Of a DNA stretch of 64,000 nucleotides, positions 1 through 10,560 are shown one piece after another. Numbering within the stretch: the first letter of the stretch is position 1; every line of letters starts with the position of its first letter. The stretch covers positions 22,061,021 through 22,125,020 of the forward strand of contig OX387602.1 of the NCBI GenBank assembly GCA_947568835.1, given 5' to 3'. Source of the stretch: Protonemura montana (Eukaryota > Arthropoda > Insecta > Plecoptera > Nemouridae). The notes under the pieces were generated by a model, which made no database searches, was not told the origin of the DNA, and saw only the letters and a program-made list of their open reading frames with translations. The translations under genes and the position numbers were made by a program.

Positions 1-539
1 ATTGATTCTTTAAAAACCGGTAATTGGTATAATCAATCACCAGCATGTTTCACTTTTCCATCCCAGCTGGTTGTCCATATTGCCACTATCAGTGGACTTT
101 GCCCCAGGGACTGATAGTAGATCTCATGTGTTTTTCACAATGCTCGTTACTAAATGCTGCTTGCAATTGCAGATTGATATCCTGATCTGTTAAATAGAGC
201 CCTCTTTCAGAGACCCCAATTTTTCAATGAGCAAAAACGCTTATGTTATCTTAATGTAGGAAAAAATAACTATGGAATGCATTACGTATAAGAACAATTT
301 GTTGATGCGATTTGTTACGTACCTATCTTTTTTAAATAGCTGCTGAGTAAATTGAGAAATGCGCAGTAAATATTGCTGCACCAGCAATTCTAAAAGTGAA
401 TTTCCTTGCAATTGCAACCATAACTAAAACTTTGTATATTTTATATGAAGGCAAATGGCAACAAATAGACTCACGTAGCAGTTTTTAAATCATTCATTTT
501 AAAAACCACTGATGCTATTTGTTTTTGTTTTTGTTTCAG

Positions 540-3500
540 TTTCTCCTTGATAGCAGTGCAAGAAGTGGTTGACAATTTTGCGCTCATAAAGGTAAGTGTG
601 GTGAAAGAAGTTGCACCTGTTTTACAATTTTTTTTCATATCAGCGACAATCTATTATCTGTTGAGCACAAGTGTAGTTGGAGTCAAGTGCTAGGTGTGTG
701 TCAACCACATCACTGTGCTACATTACATTTCCAAGCTGGCAATGGCAATGAGTTTGTTAATAACTGATTGCTAATTTGTTATCTATTTTGAAGTTGGCTC
801 AAGTTATAAGTGAGAGAAATAGACATAATCTTGCCCATCTTAATCAAATCATGTTACAAAATGTATTTCCAGGAAATTCTTTATCACTAGGGCTTTGCGA
901 ATACAATTAAAGTTGCGTTGTTAGATGAGAGTAGCGATACTTAGGGATGATAAAATGTGAAGCCGATCCAATTTATAGATCAATGCAAAACATCCAAAAT
1001 GCGCAAAATTAACCCGGACATCTGTGAAGTAAAAGAGAAAGAAAATTCACACGGGCTCAAAAACTTCACAACTACTCAGTTTTGATGTATTTCACATCAT
1101 TGTAAATTTGGTGAAACACTTTCTTTTCAATAGTTCAGTGACGTATTTATGAGAGTAAGGAAGGAAATTCCAAAAAGATGTTGCATAAATAAAGACAAGC
1201 ACCAAAATTCAAACTATAGATGCAAATTATAACTGAAATTGGCTGCATACTGACTTTCATTCCGACTTGCAGCTGTGCTCCGAGCTTAACCAACCGCAGC
1301 TACGTCGCGTGGCAGATTGGAAGGACGATGAGTGCGACTGGCGGTACGCTGCTGCGGGATCGGGATCGGTGTCAGAAGGCGCACGGGATGGTCTTGCCTA
1401 CCTCTACGACGCCAGCGCTGAGGTGAAGCTCATCTCAATCGACTCAGTCGTGCTCCCTGGCGCCTCCACCACTGTCGTTTCGCTGGCTCGTTTCCAGGTC
1501 AGTCGCAGTGATTGCTTTATGGTCTTCTCTATACCAGCTTTATGTGGCCACAAATCAAATAGACATTATTAGGTGTTTCTAGTCAACTCAAATCCTTACT
1601 GATGTGTATTTCCGGTAACGATGTCAACGGGAAAAAAAACTGTACCCATGTGCCCAGCCAACAAAACACCCCCCCCCCCCCTTTTCCTCCCTTTATTTTA
1701 TAGATTGCTACTTTTTGCTAAAACAGGCCAATTAGCCACTTGGGTCTATTAGAAGCTATCATTTTCAGAATGTTTTATTTATATTATCTCTTTGAAATAT
1801 CAAAAATTTGCAGCTTTTTGTGGTGTGCAGCAGGTCTATTCTGCATGCTTATTGATTATAATGCCAATTGCATGGTGAATGGGATTATACTCTAATCATT
1901 AGTGACTGGCTGTAATAGTAACCCACAGATTTGCCTGTACACTGGCAGAAAAAAACTCTGCAGATGTTGGCTGTACCTGCCAACATCTGCACACATGAAT
2001 TATCTAACATTAGTAAAACATTGTTATCTGATAGTAAGCAATGAAAGAAATTGTATACGTCTCAGATTTTTTCTTATTTCTCAACATAATATTCTGTAGT
2101 TACCTGTATATACTTGTTAATTTCTTGAGACCTTGTGCCTTACTCATGCAGCTGGAAGACACAACAGTTTGCCTGGCAAACATTCACGCGAGTGGCAGCA
2201 CCGACCTAAACTTCGAAGTCATGCATACTTCGTTACAAGAGCATATTCGGGAACAGGAGCAACTCATCGTGCTTGGGGACTTCTCTGTTATGGACCGGCA
2301 CATTGGTAAGTACTCAGTAGTACATGGCCACTTAATTGTGTCTCCTATTGCCAGACCTGTCCTTAATTGTTCCACACACCACGGATTAGAATTGTAATCA
2401 GGCTTTAAAGATTTAACAAGAATAACTATTGATTAACCACCTCAAATAAAATGTTTCATGGTGCCTAGAAGATGTCAGAATCTAGGGCAAGTACTTTATT
2501 CAGTGGCATATGTCTGCATGATCACTGGAGACTGTAAGGTGTTTAAACTTATCAGTCACCTAAATAATGAAAGTGGCAATCCAGTGTTGTTGTAGGCATG
2601 TTGATCAAATGCTACATGAATTTCTATACTTTCAGCCGAGACAGACTCTGCAGAATTCACAGGACTGGTACCAGAATCAAGCTGCACAAGCAGTTGCCTT
2701 GGCTACCAGGAGGAGCGATACTTCGACAACATATATCTAAGTTCTCGGGTGAAATCTCTTTATACAGGTAAAACTAATTCACATTTATTTAACCTTAATT
2801 AAAGCATCATAGTTACTTATAACCTATTTGCAGAGTTTCTGAGTCCATCGCTTCACCGTTAAGTGTGCAGGTTATAGGTAGGGGCAGAACGTAAATGTTA
2901 AACTTTCTGCGTGAAAAATGGCCGCCAAATGACTACTTTACTGACAAAAATGCAGAGTATCGGAACATCCCGTTAAGTGGAGCCACTGTCGTATGAAATT
3001 TCATTCAGATATTTCTCATAGTCTTCCTTGCTTTTGAGACTTTTCATGCTCTAAAGATCCCCATCAATTTTTACCTCAACCATTGATGTACACGTAACGA
3101 TATTCAAAAGCGAGTAACCTACGAGAAATATCGAAATTAAATTTCATACGACAGTGGCTCTACTCAGCAGGGTATTCCAGTACTCTGCATTTTTGTCGGT
3201 AAGGGAGTCGTTTGGCGGCCATCTTTCACGCAGAATGTTAAACATTAACGTTTTGCCTCTACCTATAACCTGCACACTCAACGGTTTCATGTAGAATTTC
3301 AACTCTTTAATAACAGGGGTGGTACTGTTTGGTTTTGTATGAAAGAAACAGCCGGCACCAAATATTTTAACCTTCTAACACTGAATTATCTCTAGTTGTA
3401 TCCCTTTTTCCAAGTTTTTTTGTACCAGCAGACAATTCGAAAAAGTTAAAGTTATAACTTTATAAGGCTATGATTGTTAAGGTGACTTTGCTATGAAATT

Positions 3501-3763
3501 TAAAGCATATTCATAGCAGTGTTGACCATTTGACCATTTGAGGTTTGTAATTTAAAGATGAATGAATGCATATGCACTTTTCTGCTGTTTCAGGCATGTG
3601 GGGTGTTGTGCGTCAGGGCTTGTCACACTTGGCCATCCCACGCGGGTGGTCCTGGGGCGGCCCAGCCAGTGAACACTGCCCTGTGTGGTGCGAGCTGTAC
3701 ACAGCTCAGCCTGCACTCGCACCTCCGGCAACCGCCCCCAACGGCACTGCCAAGGCAGTTTAG
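540..3763 (+). CDS. EEPD1: EEPD1-like endonuclease/exonuclease/phosphatase domain protein, 3' part (last five exons)
   Basis: Exons read as 540-591, 1273-1497, 2152-2305, 2636-2767 and 3594-3763 (stop TAG 3761-3763), all with GT-AG introns and consistent phases; the 5' exons lie before the window. The visible protein (about 243 aa) is the C-terminal EEP nuclease fold. It contains a metal-binding Glu in an AVQEVVDN motif (first visible exon), an ELNQPQLRRVADWK segment typical of EEPD1, a VLGDFS strand, DNIYLSSRV, and a final GWSWGGPASEHCPVW motif holding the conserved histidine. As in EEPD1 proteins generally, the GDxN motif of typical EEP enzymes reads GDF. EEPD1 is known in vertebrates as a 5' endonuclease acting at stalled replication forks and also as a membrane-associated factor; the N-terminal helix-hairpin-helix region that would help assign the role is not in the window. 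Family assignment is strong; exact function in this animal is inferred. Confidence 0.88.
1960..1990. repeat. Perfect 12-bp inverted repeat (hairpin) in EEPD1 intron 2
   Basis: GCAGATGTTGGC at 1960-1971 is followed after a 7-nt loop by its exact reverse complement at 1979-1990. It could fold as a stem-loop in the pre-mRNA. No function is assigned. Confidence 0.8.
2855..3286. mobile_element. Foldback/MITE-like element in EEPD1 intron 4
   Basis: The two halves are imperfect reverse complements over roughly 200 bp each. The left arm starts near ACCGTTAAGTGTGCAGGTTA (from about 2855) and the right arm ends near TAACCTGCACACTCAACGGT (to about 3286). The arms share further blocks such as a CATACGACAGTGGCTC segment and a TTCTGCGTGAAA segment. 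There is no coding capacity. I could not identify a clear target-site duplication, so the class is open. Confidence 0.7.
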
Positions 3764-6463
3764 TAGCTTGGGGTAGCAGCGTATGCACCAACTATAAGGC
3801 CAAATGTGCGCATCCAATTGGGATTTATTTACCAATTTAACGTAATGCGAGTTGAAAGGTTCATTTTTTGACTGGTATTTGTTCGGACTAAGTGAATTTG
3901 GGATGGATTAAAGAAAGATGGAGTGCAAATTACCGGAAGTTTTGAAGCGGATATCACATTAACAGAATAGTGAATTGGAAGGAATAGTAACGTTAACTTA
4001 AAAAGTAGAAACTTCTGATAATATAATGCTCCCTCTTTCTTAACTCGTTCCTTTTTTATCCATACATTTGACAACCTGACTTACAACATTTGCAAACTCA
4101 GTTTTATAATCAAATGACTAGCACTCCTAGAAATGGAGCCTAGTGATTTGAATTCCATTTCAGTGGAATGAGTTTGTCACAAAATTCCATTAATCTTCCA
4201 ATTTAACCCTGTACCTGCATGCAAATCTTACCATATAACTTTTGTAGGATCATTGTTAAATTTACATTGCCAATTTTAAATATTTTAATACAGCTAGCAA
4301 AAATAATGCTTAAGTATTGATAATGGATAAAAAAGCAACAAAAAACAATCTACATTTGCCAAACTTGGGCTCATTTATGGCCACAAATTTTTCCTTTTGA
4401 CATTGTGAAGCATAGTTTTCTAGCATTTAAAATACAGAGAACTTCAGTTAACTATTTTATAGCCACTTTTGGTCATAAATCAATTTACCTTTTATTTTTA
4501 CTATGCCTATGCATAGGATATAATTTTATTTAGCTTTTCCAGAGTCGTTACATATTTCCATCATTTCTGGAATTGGTAAAAATTAGTGATTTAAAAAATT
4601 GTTTACTTCTCAAAATAGGAATTTTTCTAATGCTGTTAATAATTATTGCAATAGAAAATAGTAATCCTAATTTAGCCTATGCACAATAGATGTGATATAG
4701 TCTGGGACAAATCACTTAGTTTCTAGCCAGTTCAGCACATTTAGATTTTTTAGTAGTTATCTAGATATTTAGTTAATTTATCAAATGATCACTCTTCTCA
4801 GTCTTAGCTCCTCAGTGCCAGATTGTGGGCGTTAACTGACAATCATTACTTTCAATGCCGTTTCTTAGGGAATGGATTCCTCGGTAACTTGTCGTTGCTA
4901 GTTAATTGGTCATGGTGGGATTGTTTTATTTTGCTGCTCGGGTGAAATAACCCCATGCAACAGATTCCATTGGGTTGGATTCATCTTTGGGCACAAATTG
5001 TAAGTAATAGGAAATAGTGCTGGAAAATTGAAGTACTTAATATGGTTTCATATTTTGATTCCGTGCCTTACTAGCTGGTTGAGCAGGGTTTGTTGTCACT
5101 TGATACTCAGCACCTTACCATGACTGCAAATGACCATTTCTTATAAGCCCTTAATTTATTCTCAATTTGAAATAATAAAGAAATAATAGTGCAAACAAAA
5201 GTGTACAGATGGGTTGAACCTATTATTGAATAAATATAGAGAAAGTCAGATATAAAATTGGCTTCCAAGTTTGATGTATAAAATTGTGGTAATCAATATG
5301 ATAGCTACTGTATAGGCACAAGTTGTTTACTATTTGTAAAGCATTAGAAATGCTGCAACTGATGAGTCACATTTGTATTCTGGTTGATAACTGTAGCAGA
5401 CACAAATGTAATATCAATTTAGGGATAGTCTAGCAATAATTGTATCTTAGGTGAGGTGCTTTGGTGAGATCGCAGATGTGATAATTGATTTTGTTTAATT
5501 GAAAAGTCCAACTGTCCTTTGTTAATTTTAATTAATTTAGTTTAAAAAAATTATCGCCGGCAGCAATAGCGGAAGGACTGGTGTGTGATTCCTTTGATGG
5601 ATTGTCCTTGATGGAAAGAAGTTGAAAGTGCATTAATAATAAAACAGAATCAATATTTTTTAAAACGTCTTTGCTAAAATGTAATTTTCGGTATTCCACC
5701 AGTTTCTATTTAGTGCTCCTTGTACATCCAACCTCGGGTGTCTTATTATAATCCTTTGTAGAATTTCTTCATTTCGATTTAGGTCTGTTGTACCAGCTGT
5801 TGGCTGATTTTTAAATAAATACAACGAGAAAAATGTAAATGGCTGGAGGAAGGAGATAACCATGGATAATGGAGTTGATTGGACCATATTTGACCGACGA
5901 CTAATAGTTTCCTTACTATTACAACGAGCTGCAATACAAAGCAATAAGTACAGAAAAGATCACAGTATAATTCTTAGGGAAATGCAAGGAAAGCAAACGT
6001 ATTCTTGGTAGAGGACCTATCATAAAAGTTCAAAATGTATGATTTTTATTACTTTTGTTTAGTACAATTACATTGTACATTTATATTTGGTGCCATGATG
6101 GCACATTTAGCACCTTGACAGATGACAGCTCTTTAAAATCGTTTGTGCAAAAGATCTTTCAATAATTGACAACGAATTGTACTTTAATGTCCTACACAAT
6201 TTAGACATTACTGATGAATTGAATTAATTAGTTTTTGCATTTAGCTGCATTCCTGCTTTCAATTGTGAATTAGGTACAACCAGTACAACCTTTTGGTAAA
6301 TTCTTGCTTGTCATCCTATAACCTGAAATTTGCGCTTCTATCTAGTATGTCTCGAAGTCCAGCCTGTTGTAAGAAGTCAAATCTCTAAGGTCCATTTTTT
6401 TCTTATCTACATCCATTTTCAGAATATCCATAGAGAAAGAGATTTGCATAGTAAAAAGACACC
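3764..6463. other. Intergenic region EEPD1 to ECH1
   Basis: AT-rich DNA without a recognisable gene. The EEPD1 3' UTR must start here; an AATAAA lies at about 5174-5179, but it is 1.4 kb from the stop codon and therefore uncertain. I found no coding exon, RNA gene or clear transposon. Confidence 0.5.
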
Positions 6464-8373
6464 ATGTATTCGGCATTCGCCAAGAGGACGGGAAGGCTTG
6501 CAGTTGATGCTTTAAAACGTAAATATGAAATAGTACTGTTATTTTGTGCATTTGTAATTGAAATGATTAATTCCGATATTTGTTACACCTATTGCTTTAA
6601 CTACAGATAATCGAAGTAGTGGACAAATCGCGTCCCTGTCTACTGCAGCAACCGAAATAAAACCTCGACAATATGAAACACTAGCAGTTTCAGTGCCTAA
6701 GCCTTTTGTTTATCATGTTGAGTTCAACAGACCTCAAAAACTCAACTCATTCAGCAAGAAAATGTGGATGTAGGTACAAATATTCAAAATTGTTTGACAT
6801 AATCTCTATAATACTCTGATATCAATTATTATTTTATGATTTGGGAACTTGTGTTATATTACCTATCTAGGTACCTACTAAATATATCTTCAATGCCTCG
6901 GAAATAACATTTCCGTTTGATTCCCTCAGTGAGATTGGACAGTGCTTCGAGAGCCTAGAGGAAGATTCTGACTGCCGTGTTATTGTTGTTTCTGGTGCTG
7001 GAAAGCTTTTCTGTGCTGGCATCGATTTAGGTGGAATGGCTGAACTTGCGACTGAAATTGGGCAACACGAAGATGTAGCAAGGAAAGCGTTTGTTTTTCG
7101 TACGGCGTGTAAACTTTATCAAGATTCTATATCATCTTTGGAAAAGGTTCAAACCGATCAACAAATTTATTATTCAGCCTTCGTTTAATTTAAAAATAAA
7201 GGTGTCAATCTCATGTATTTTGGTTCCAGTGTCGAAAACCAGTGATCTGCGCTGTCCACAGTGCATGTGTTGGTGCTGGGGTCGATTTTATAACCGCAGC
7301 GGACATTCGAGTTTGTACGGAAGATGCTTGGTTTCAGGTAAACACATTATATGCATCCGATATCTTGACAGCTTACGGTAACTTTTTAGAACAGAGTGCC
7401 AAAATGCTGGAGTTTTTTTTTGGAAAGACATGGTAAGCGGTAAATGCTTCACATTAAAAACAGTTACTTTTACAAATTTTATTGTAAGGCTTTAATTTTT
7501 GCCAACAATGAGTTGGGCAGAGCTTAAGAAAATGACGTACAATTACAAATTTACCACAGTAGCATTTACCGATTACAAGCCGTAATGTCTTCATTTTTAA
7601 TACATGTGGCGACAAGAATTTTAACCAATAAACTCACCATGTAATATAAATGCTAAATGTGCATTTAAATAATGTAGATGTGGTAGATTTGCATTTTACT
7701 CTTCACATTGCTGAGATTAATATGGGAAAGTACATGTGGAAAACTGGTACTACAAACATTGCTTATACCCTCTAGGTAAAGGAGGTTGACATTGGAATGG
7801 CTGCAGATGTTGGCACTCTCCAGCGGCTACCCAAGGTGATCGGAAGTGACAGTCTCGTTCGCGAGCTGTGCTACTCAGCTCGGAAGCTACCGGCAAAAGA
7901 AGCCAAAGACTGTGGGTTGGTCAGCACTGTGTATCCAGACAAGGAGAGGTGAGTTTGTGGCTCATGGCAGATGCCAGCACAAATAAGTTACATTTCCATG
8001 TTTTAGTATTATTGTGCTTGGTTTTATTCAGCATGGTGAAAGCTGCACTAGACTTAGCAGGGCTAATTGCAATGAAGAGCCCTGTAGCTGTGCAAGGTAC
8101 CAAGATGAACCTGATCTACTCTAGGGACCATTCGGCCCAAGAAGGTCTCGACCATATTGTAAGTTGAACACTATTAAAATAACTTTGATGCGGAGAGAGT
8201 CTTGGTGACTCTTCTTGAGCTCCTTAGTCAATCTGTAAAAAAATATGTTAACAAGTTACTATTACATTTCACAGTGTGCATATAATATGACGATGCTGCA
8301 GAGTGAAGACTTCTTAAATGCTGTAATGGCTCAAGCAACCAAACAACCACCACCGACGTTTGCCAAACTCTAA
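6464..8373 (+). CDS. ECH1: Delta(3,5)-delta(2,4)-dienoyl-CoA isomerase (ECH1)
   Basis: Seven exons (6464-6518, 6607-6769, 6930-7146, 7230-7337, 7776-7948, 8032-8158, 8275-8373) give 942 nt and 313 aa in frame, close to the roughly 328 aa of mammalian ECH1. The enzyme belongs to the crotonase fold and isomerises dienoyl-CoA intermediates during beta-oxidation of odd-double-bond fatty acids. Visible marks are the oxyanion-hole loop GKLFCAGIDLGGM, the CVGAGVDFITAADIR motif, and FQVKEVDIGMAADVGTLQRLPK, which contains the catalytic acids (Asp in GVD, Glu and Asp in KEVD) of the ECH1 subfamily. The N-terminus begins MYSAFAKRTGRLAVDALK, basic and without early acidic residues, as in a mitochondrial presequence. 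The C-terminus is AKL, a PTS1-type peroxisomal signal, so dual targeting is plausible as in mammals (SKL). The exon 3 donor (AAG|GTTCAA) is weak. AATAAA at 8421-8426 is the likely polyadenylation signal. Confidence 0.95.
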
Positions 8374-8420
8374 CAAATTAGGTTGCATCTCAAGACACAA
8401 TTTGTCATACCTACCTGATT

Positions 8421-8426
8421 AATAAA
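8421..8426 (+). promoter_or_regulatory. Probable ECH1 polyadenylation signal
   Basis: AATAAA lies 48 bp after the ECH1 stop codon. Confidence 0.6.
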
Positions 8427-8526
8427 ATAAATTCACATATCAGTGGAATGGGTGCAAGGGTTGCAATTCATTATTTTTAAACTTCGTGGATAATTTGTGG
8501 AAAATAAATATGTTTTTAATGATTGT

Positions 8527-8960
8527 TTTTAGACTCATGTCTACTTGATTTAACCTTAGCACTAGTTTCAACAAAAACTATTGGAACTGGGTTTTGAATG
8601 CTAAGTAAAGAACAACTAAATTTCCCAAGGTTTTGTAACCTGTATAGGTTACTTCTTCAAGTAACTTAAAGTAATTTGTTCGGGATTTTTTTCAGAAAAT
8701 AGAAAATGTTTATTAAAATAACATTTAATATATAAAATGTACATTCGTTTTTTAGTTATTGACCCTGATTATTTTATTTAGATGCATTTAGGATGCTTGA
8801 ACTAGGTAATTGTTATAATTTTGTGTGGTTCTTTTATTATCGGAAAATTGTCAGGACTGCTCTTACTCTTGAAGAAGAAACCAGTACAAGTTACGAAACG
8901 TTGAGAAATTTAGTTTTTCTTTACTTAGCATTCAAAACCCAGTTCAAATAGATTTGTTAA
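8527..8960. mobile_element. MITE-like foldback of the TTTTTAGACTCATGTCTACTT family
   Basis: The left end carries TTTTTAGACTCATGTCTACT, ACCTTAGCACTAG and GGGTTTTGAATGCTAAGTAAAG. The right part carries the reverse complement (CTTTACTTAGCATTCAAAACCC). A related, more complete copy lies at 47955-48317, and single ends recur at about 63810 and 63950. The central part includes a TGAAGA...GAAACGTTGAG segment like that found in many retroelement or ribozyme-bearing repeats. The right boundary is approximate. It lies between the convergent ECH1 and DRC8 genes. Confidence 0.65.
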
Positions 8961-9530
8961 ATATGTATACCTACCTAGATATAAAAACCTACTTTTCTCT
9001 GATCCAGACAGATATTTTGGAACTACTTTAAGTTGAGAGAAAAAAGTAGCTTTCCTTCTACTTCCACTCAATACACAAACTTTAAAATTTTCTTAGGAAA
9101 TTGTTCACTTATATTTTACAAGAATTTGGTGTTTTTTACAGAAAATGAGGTTCCAAGGTTTTCTGTCTTACAAAGGACTGAGAGACTAATTTATAATGTT
9201 GGATAGTTATTATCAAATACCGTTATTATAAAATTCTTGAGTCAAGGGCTGCCATTGTTTTGTTTTCTTTAAACCCGCTCTGGACTTGTGTTCCAGAGCA
9301 AAATTAAATTTTGTAACTGGCAATGAATATAACAATATAAGCCATGATGGTACTTGTTGTAGTCGGACAGAAATTTTTTTGGCGGCAGGTAGTTAATTTC
9401 TGGTTTTATAGGAAAGACCAAACTCTCTTTACTTCTTCTGGTGGGGGTGGAGGCACTAAAGACCAAACATCTCCTTCCTTCCTTTCCACCTGGAACCCAG
9501 TGCAAAAACATGGACATGCAACTACGTGCA
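8961..9530. other. Intergenic region between convergent ECH1 and DRC8
   Basis: AT-rich sequence with no recognisable exon. It should contain the DRC8 3' UTR (minus strand). Nothing else was identified. Confidence 0.5.
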
Positions 9531-10197
9531 TCAAGAGCTAATCAAAGTAGAAAAACATTCTGATATATATATTACCATTAGCTGGTTTATGTAATACTCG
9601 TATTGAATGTTGTTTGTCTCTGGATCAATAGCAGCGGCCATCATCTCATCCAGTTCCTCTTGTGTGAACGGCTCTCCCTCAGCTATCATTGCATTTCCAA
9701 GGAGTTCTTTGTCTACAAAGCCCTTTTTTTCTTTATCAAGGGTGAGAAAGGCCTGAAGAAGTTGCTCGGGAGAGGCTGGCTGTAGTCTGTTTTCAATTAT
9801 CAGTTGAGTCATTACAGGCAGGAAATGTGCCAGGTGAACACTTCCTGATGATTCCTGGTCCTCAACTTCAACTAAGATTTCTTGAATTTCAGCTTCACTT
9901 GGACAACATCCTGTCAATTGAAATTGTCGGTGTTTTTAAATAGAATGCTGAATGCTATCTGAAATAGTTCTGGTAGGTATCATGCAATTATTTTTTACCT
10001 AGCGATCGAATAATTGTGCCAATTTCACGAACGTCTACTGTCTTGCTACCAACATGGTCAAATACTTCAAAAGCTTCAATGATTCTCTTCTCAAGATCGG
10101 TCTGCTGATTTTCTACAACGGAAATGTAAACAAGAATTCGGATTTATTCAAAGTCAGTTAACAAGTTATCCAAAATCTTACCTTCTTCCTCCGCCAT
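9531..10197 (-). CDS. DRC8: Dynein regulatory complex protein 8 (EFCAB2-like EF-hand protein)
   Basis: Three minus-strand exons (10197-10182, 10112-9999, 9910-9531) join to 510 nt and 169 aa. The protein starts MAEEEENQQTD and has two EF-hand pairs. The first hand (AFEVFDHVGSKTVDVREIG, about residues 18-36) has a degenerate calcium loop. It is followed by the IIRSLGCCPSEAEIQEIL signature, the HFLPVMTQ segment, and a second lobe with LDKEKKGFVDKELL and AIDPETNNIQYEYYI. These segments match EFCAB2/DRC8, a calmodulin-family subunit of the nexin-dynein regulatory complex in motile cilia and flagella. Expression would be expected in sperm or ciliated sensory cells. The C-terminal tail beyond LMVI differs from vertebrates, and a further downstream exon is possible because ATG|GTAATA at the end could be a splice donor. 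The gene is head-to-head with the hnRNPUL gene. Confidence 0.9.
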
Positions 10198-10560
10198 TTT
10201 TTGAAAACAACTTGTAGGTTCCCATGGAGACGCATGGTTCGCTAGTGATGCACATATCTCGTTTTCGTTCTAAGAAAGGTTTTCATTGGACGAAATAATT
10301 GCAATGCCCTGAATTACTTGGCGCTTATCCAATGAAAATGTGTGTAAGTGCGCTGATTTTCTCGCCGGTGCGATTCATGGAAGAAGCTTTCCGTCAGATA
10401 GACGCGAATGCTGTGTTCTAGGGCAGCGTTGTTGAATTACACTTTCATTCTAAAGTCAAAGTTTTAAGTGCAAGTTTATGCTGTTGGTGGTTGATGCCAA
10501 AAGATAAGCCTCATAAAACGCTACAGCAAATTCTGAGATATTTACGTTCATACAAATATC
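10198..10560. promoter_or_regulatory. Bidirectional promoter region, DRC8 / hnRNPUL
   Basis: Only 363 bp separate the two divergent start codons. The gap holds an 11-bp perfect inverted repeat, TTTTCATTGGA (10280-10290) and TCCAATGAAAA (10328-10338), so that one CCAAT box faces each gene. CCAAT boxes bound by NF-Y are common in head-to-head promoters; the NF-Y role here is inference. The true transcription starts and any non-coding first exons cannot be seen. Confidence 0.6.

Noticed and set aside
3558-3776. 72-aa frame overlapping the EEPD1 last exon
   Set aside because: The +1 frame GMWGVVRQGLSHL...SEHCPVW matches the family; the other frame is a shadow.
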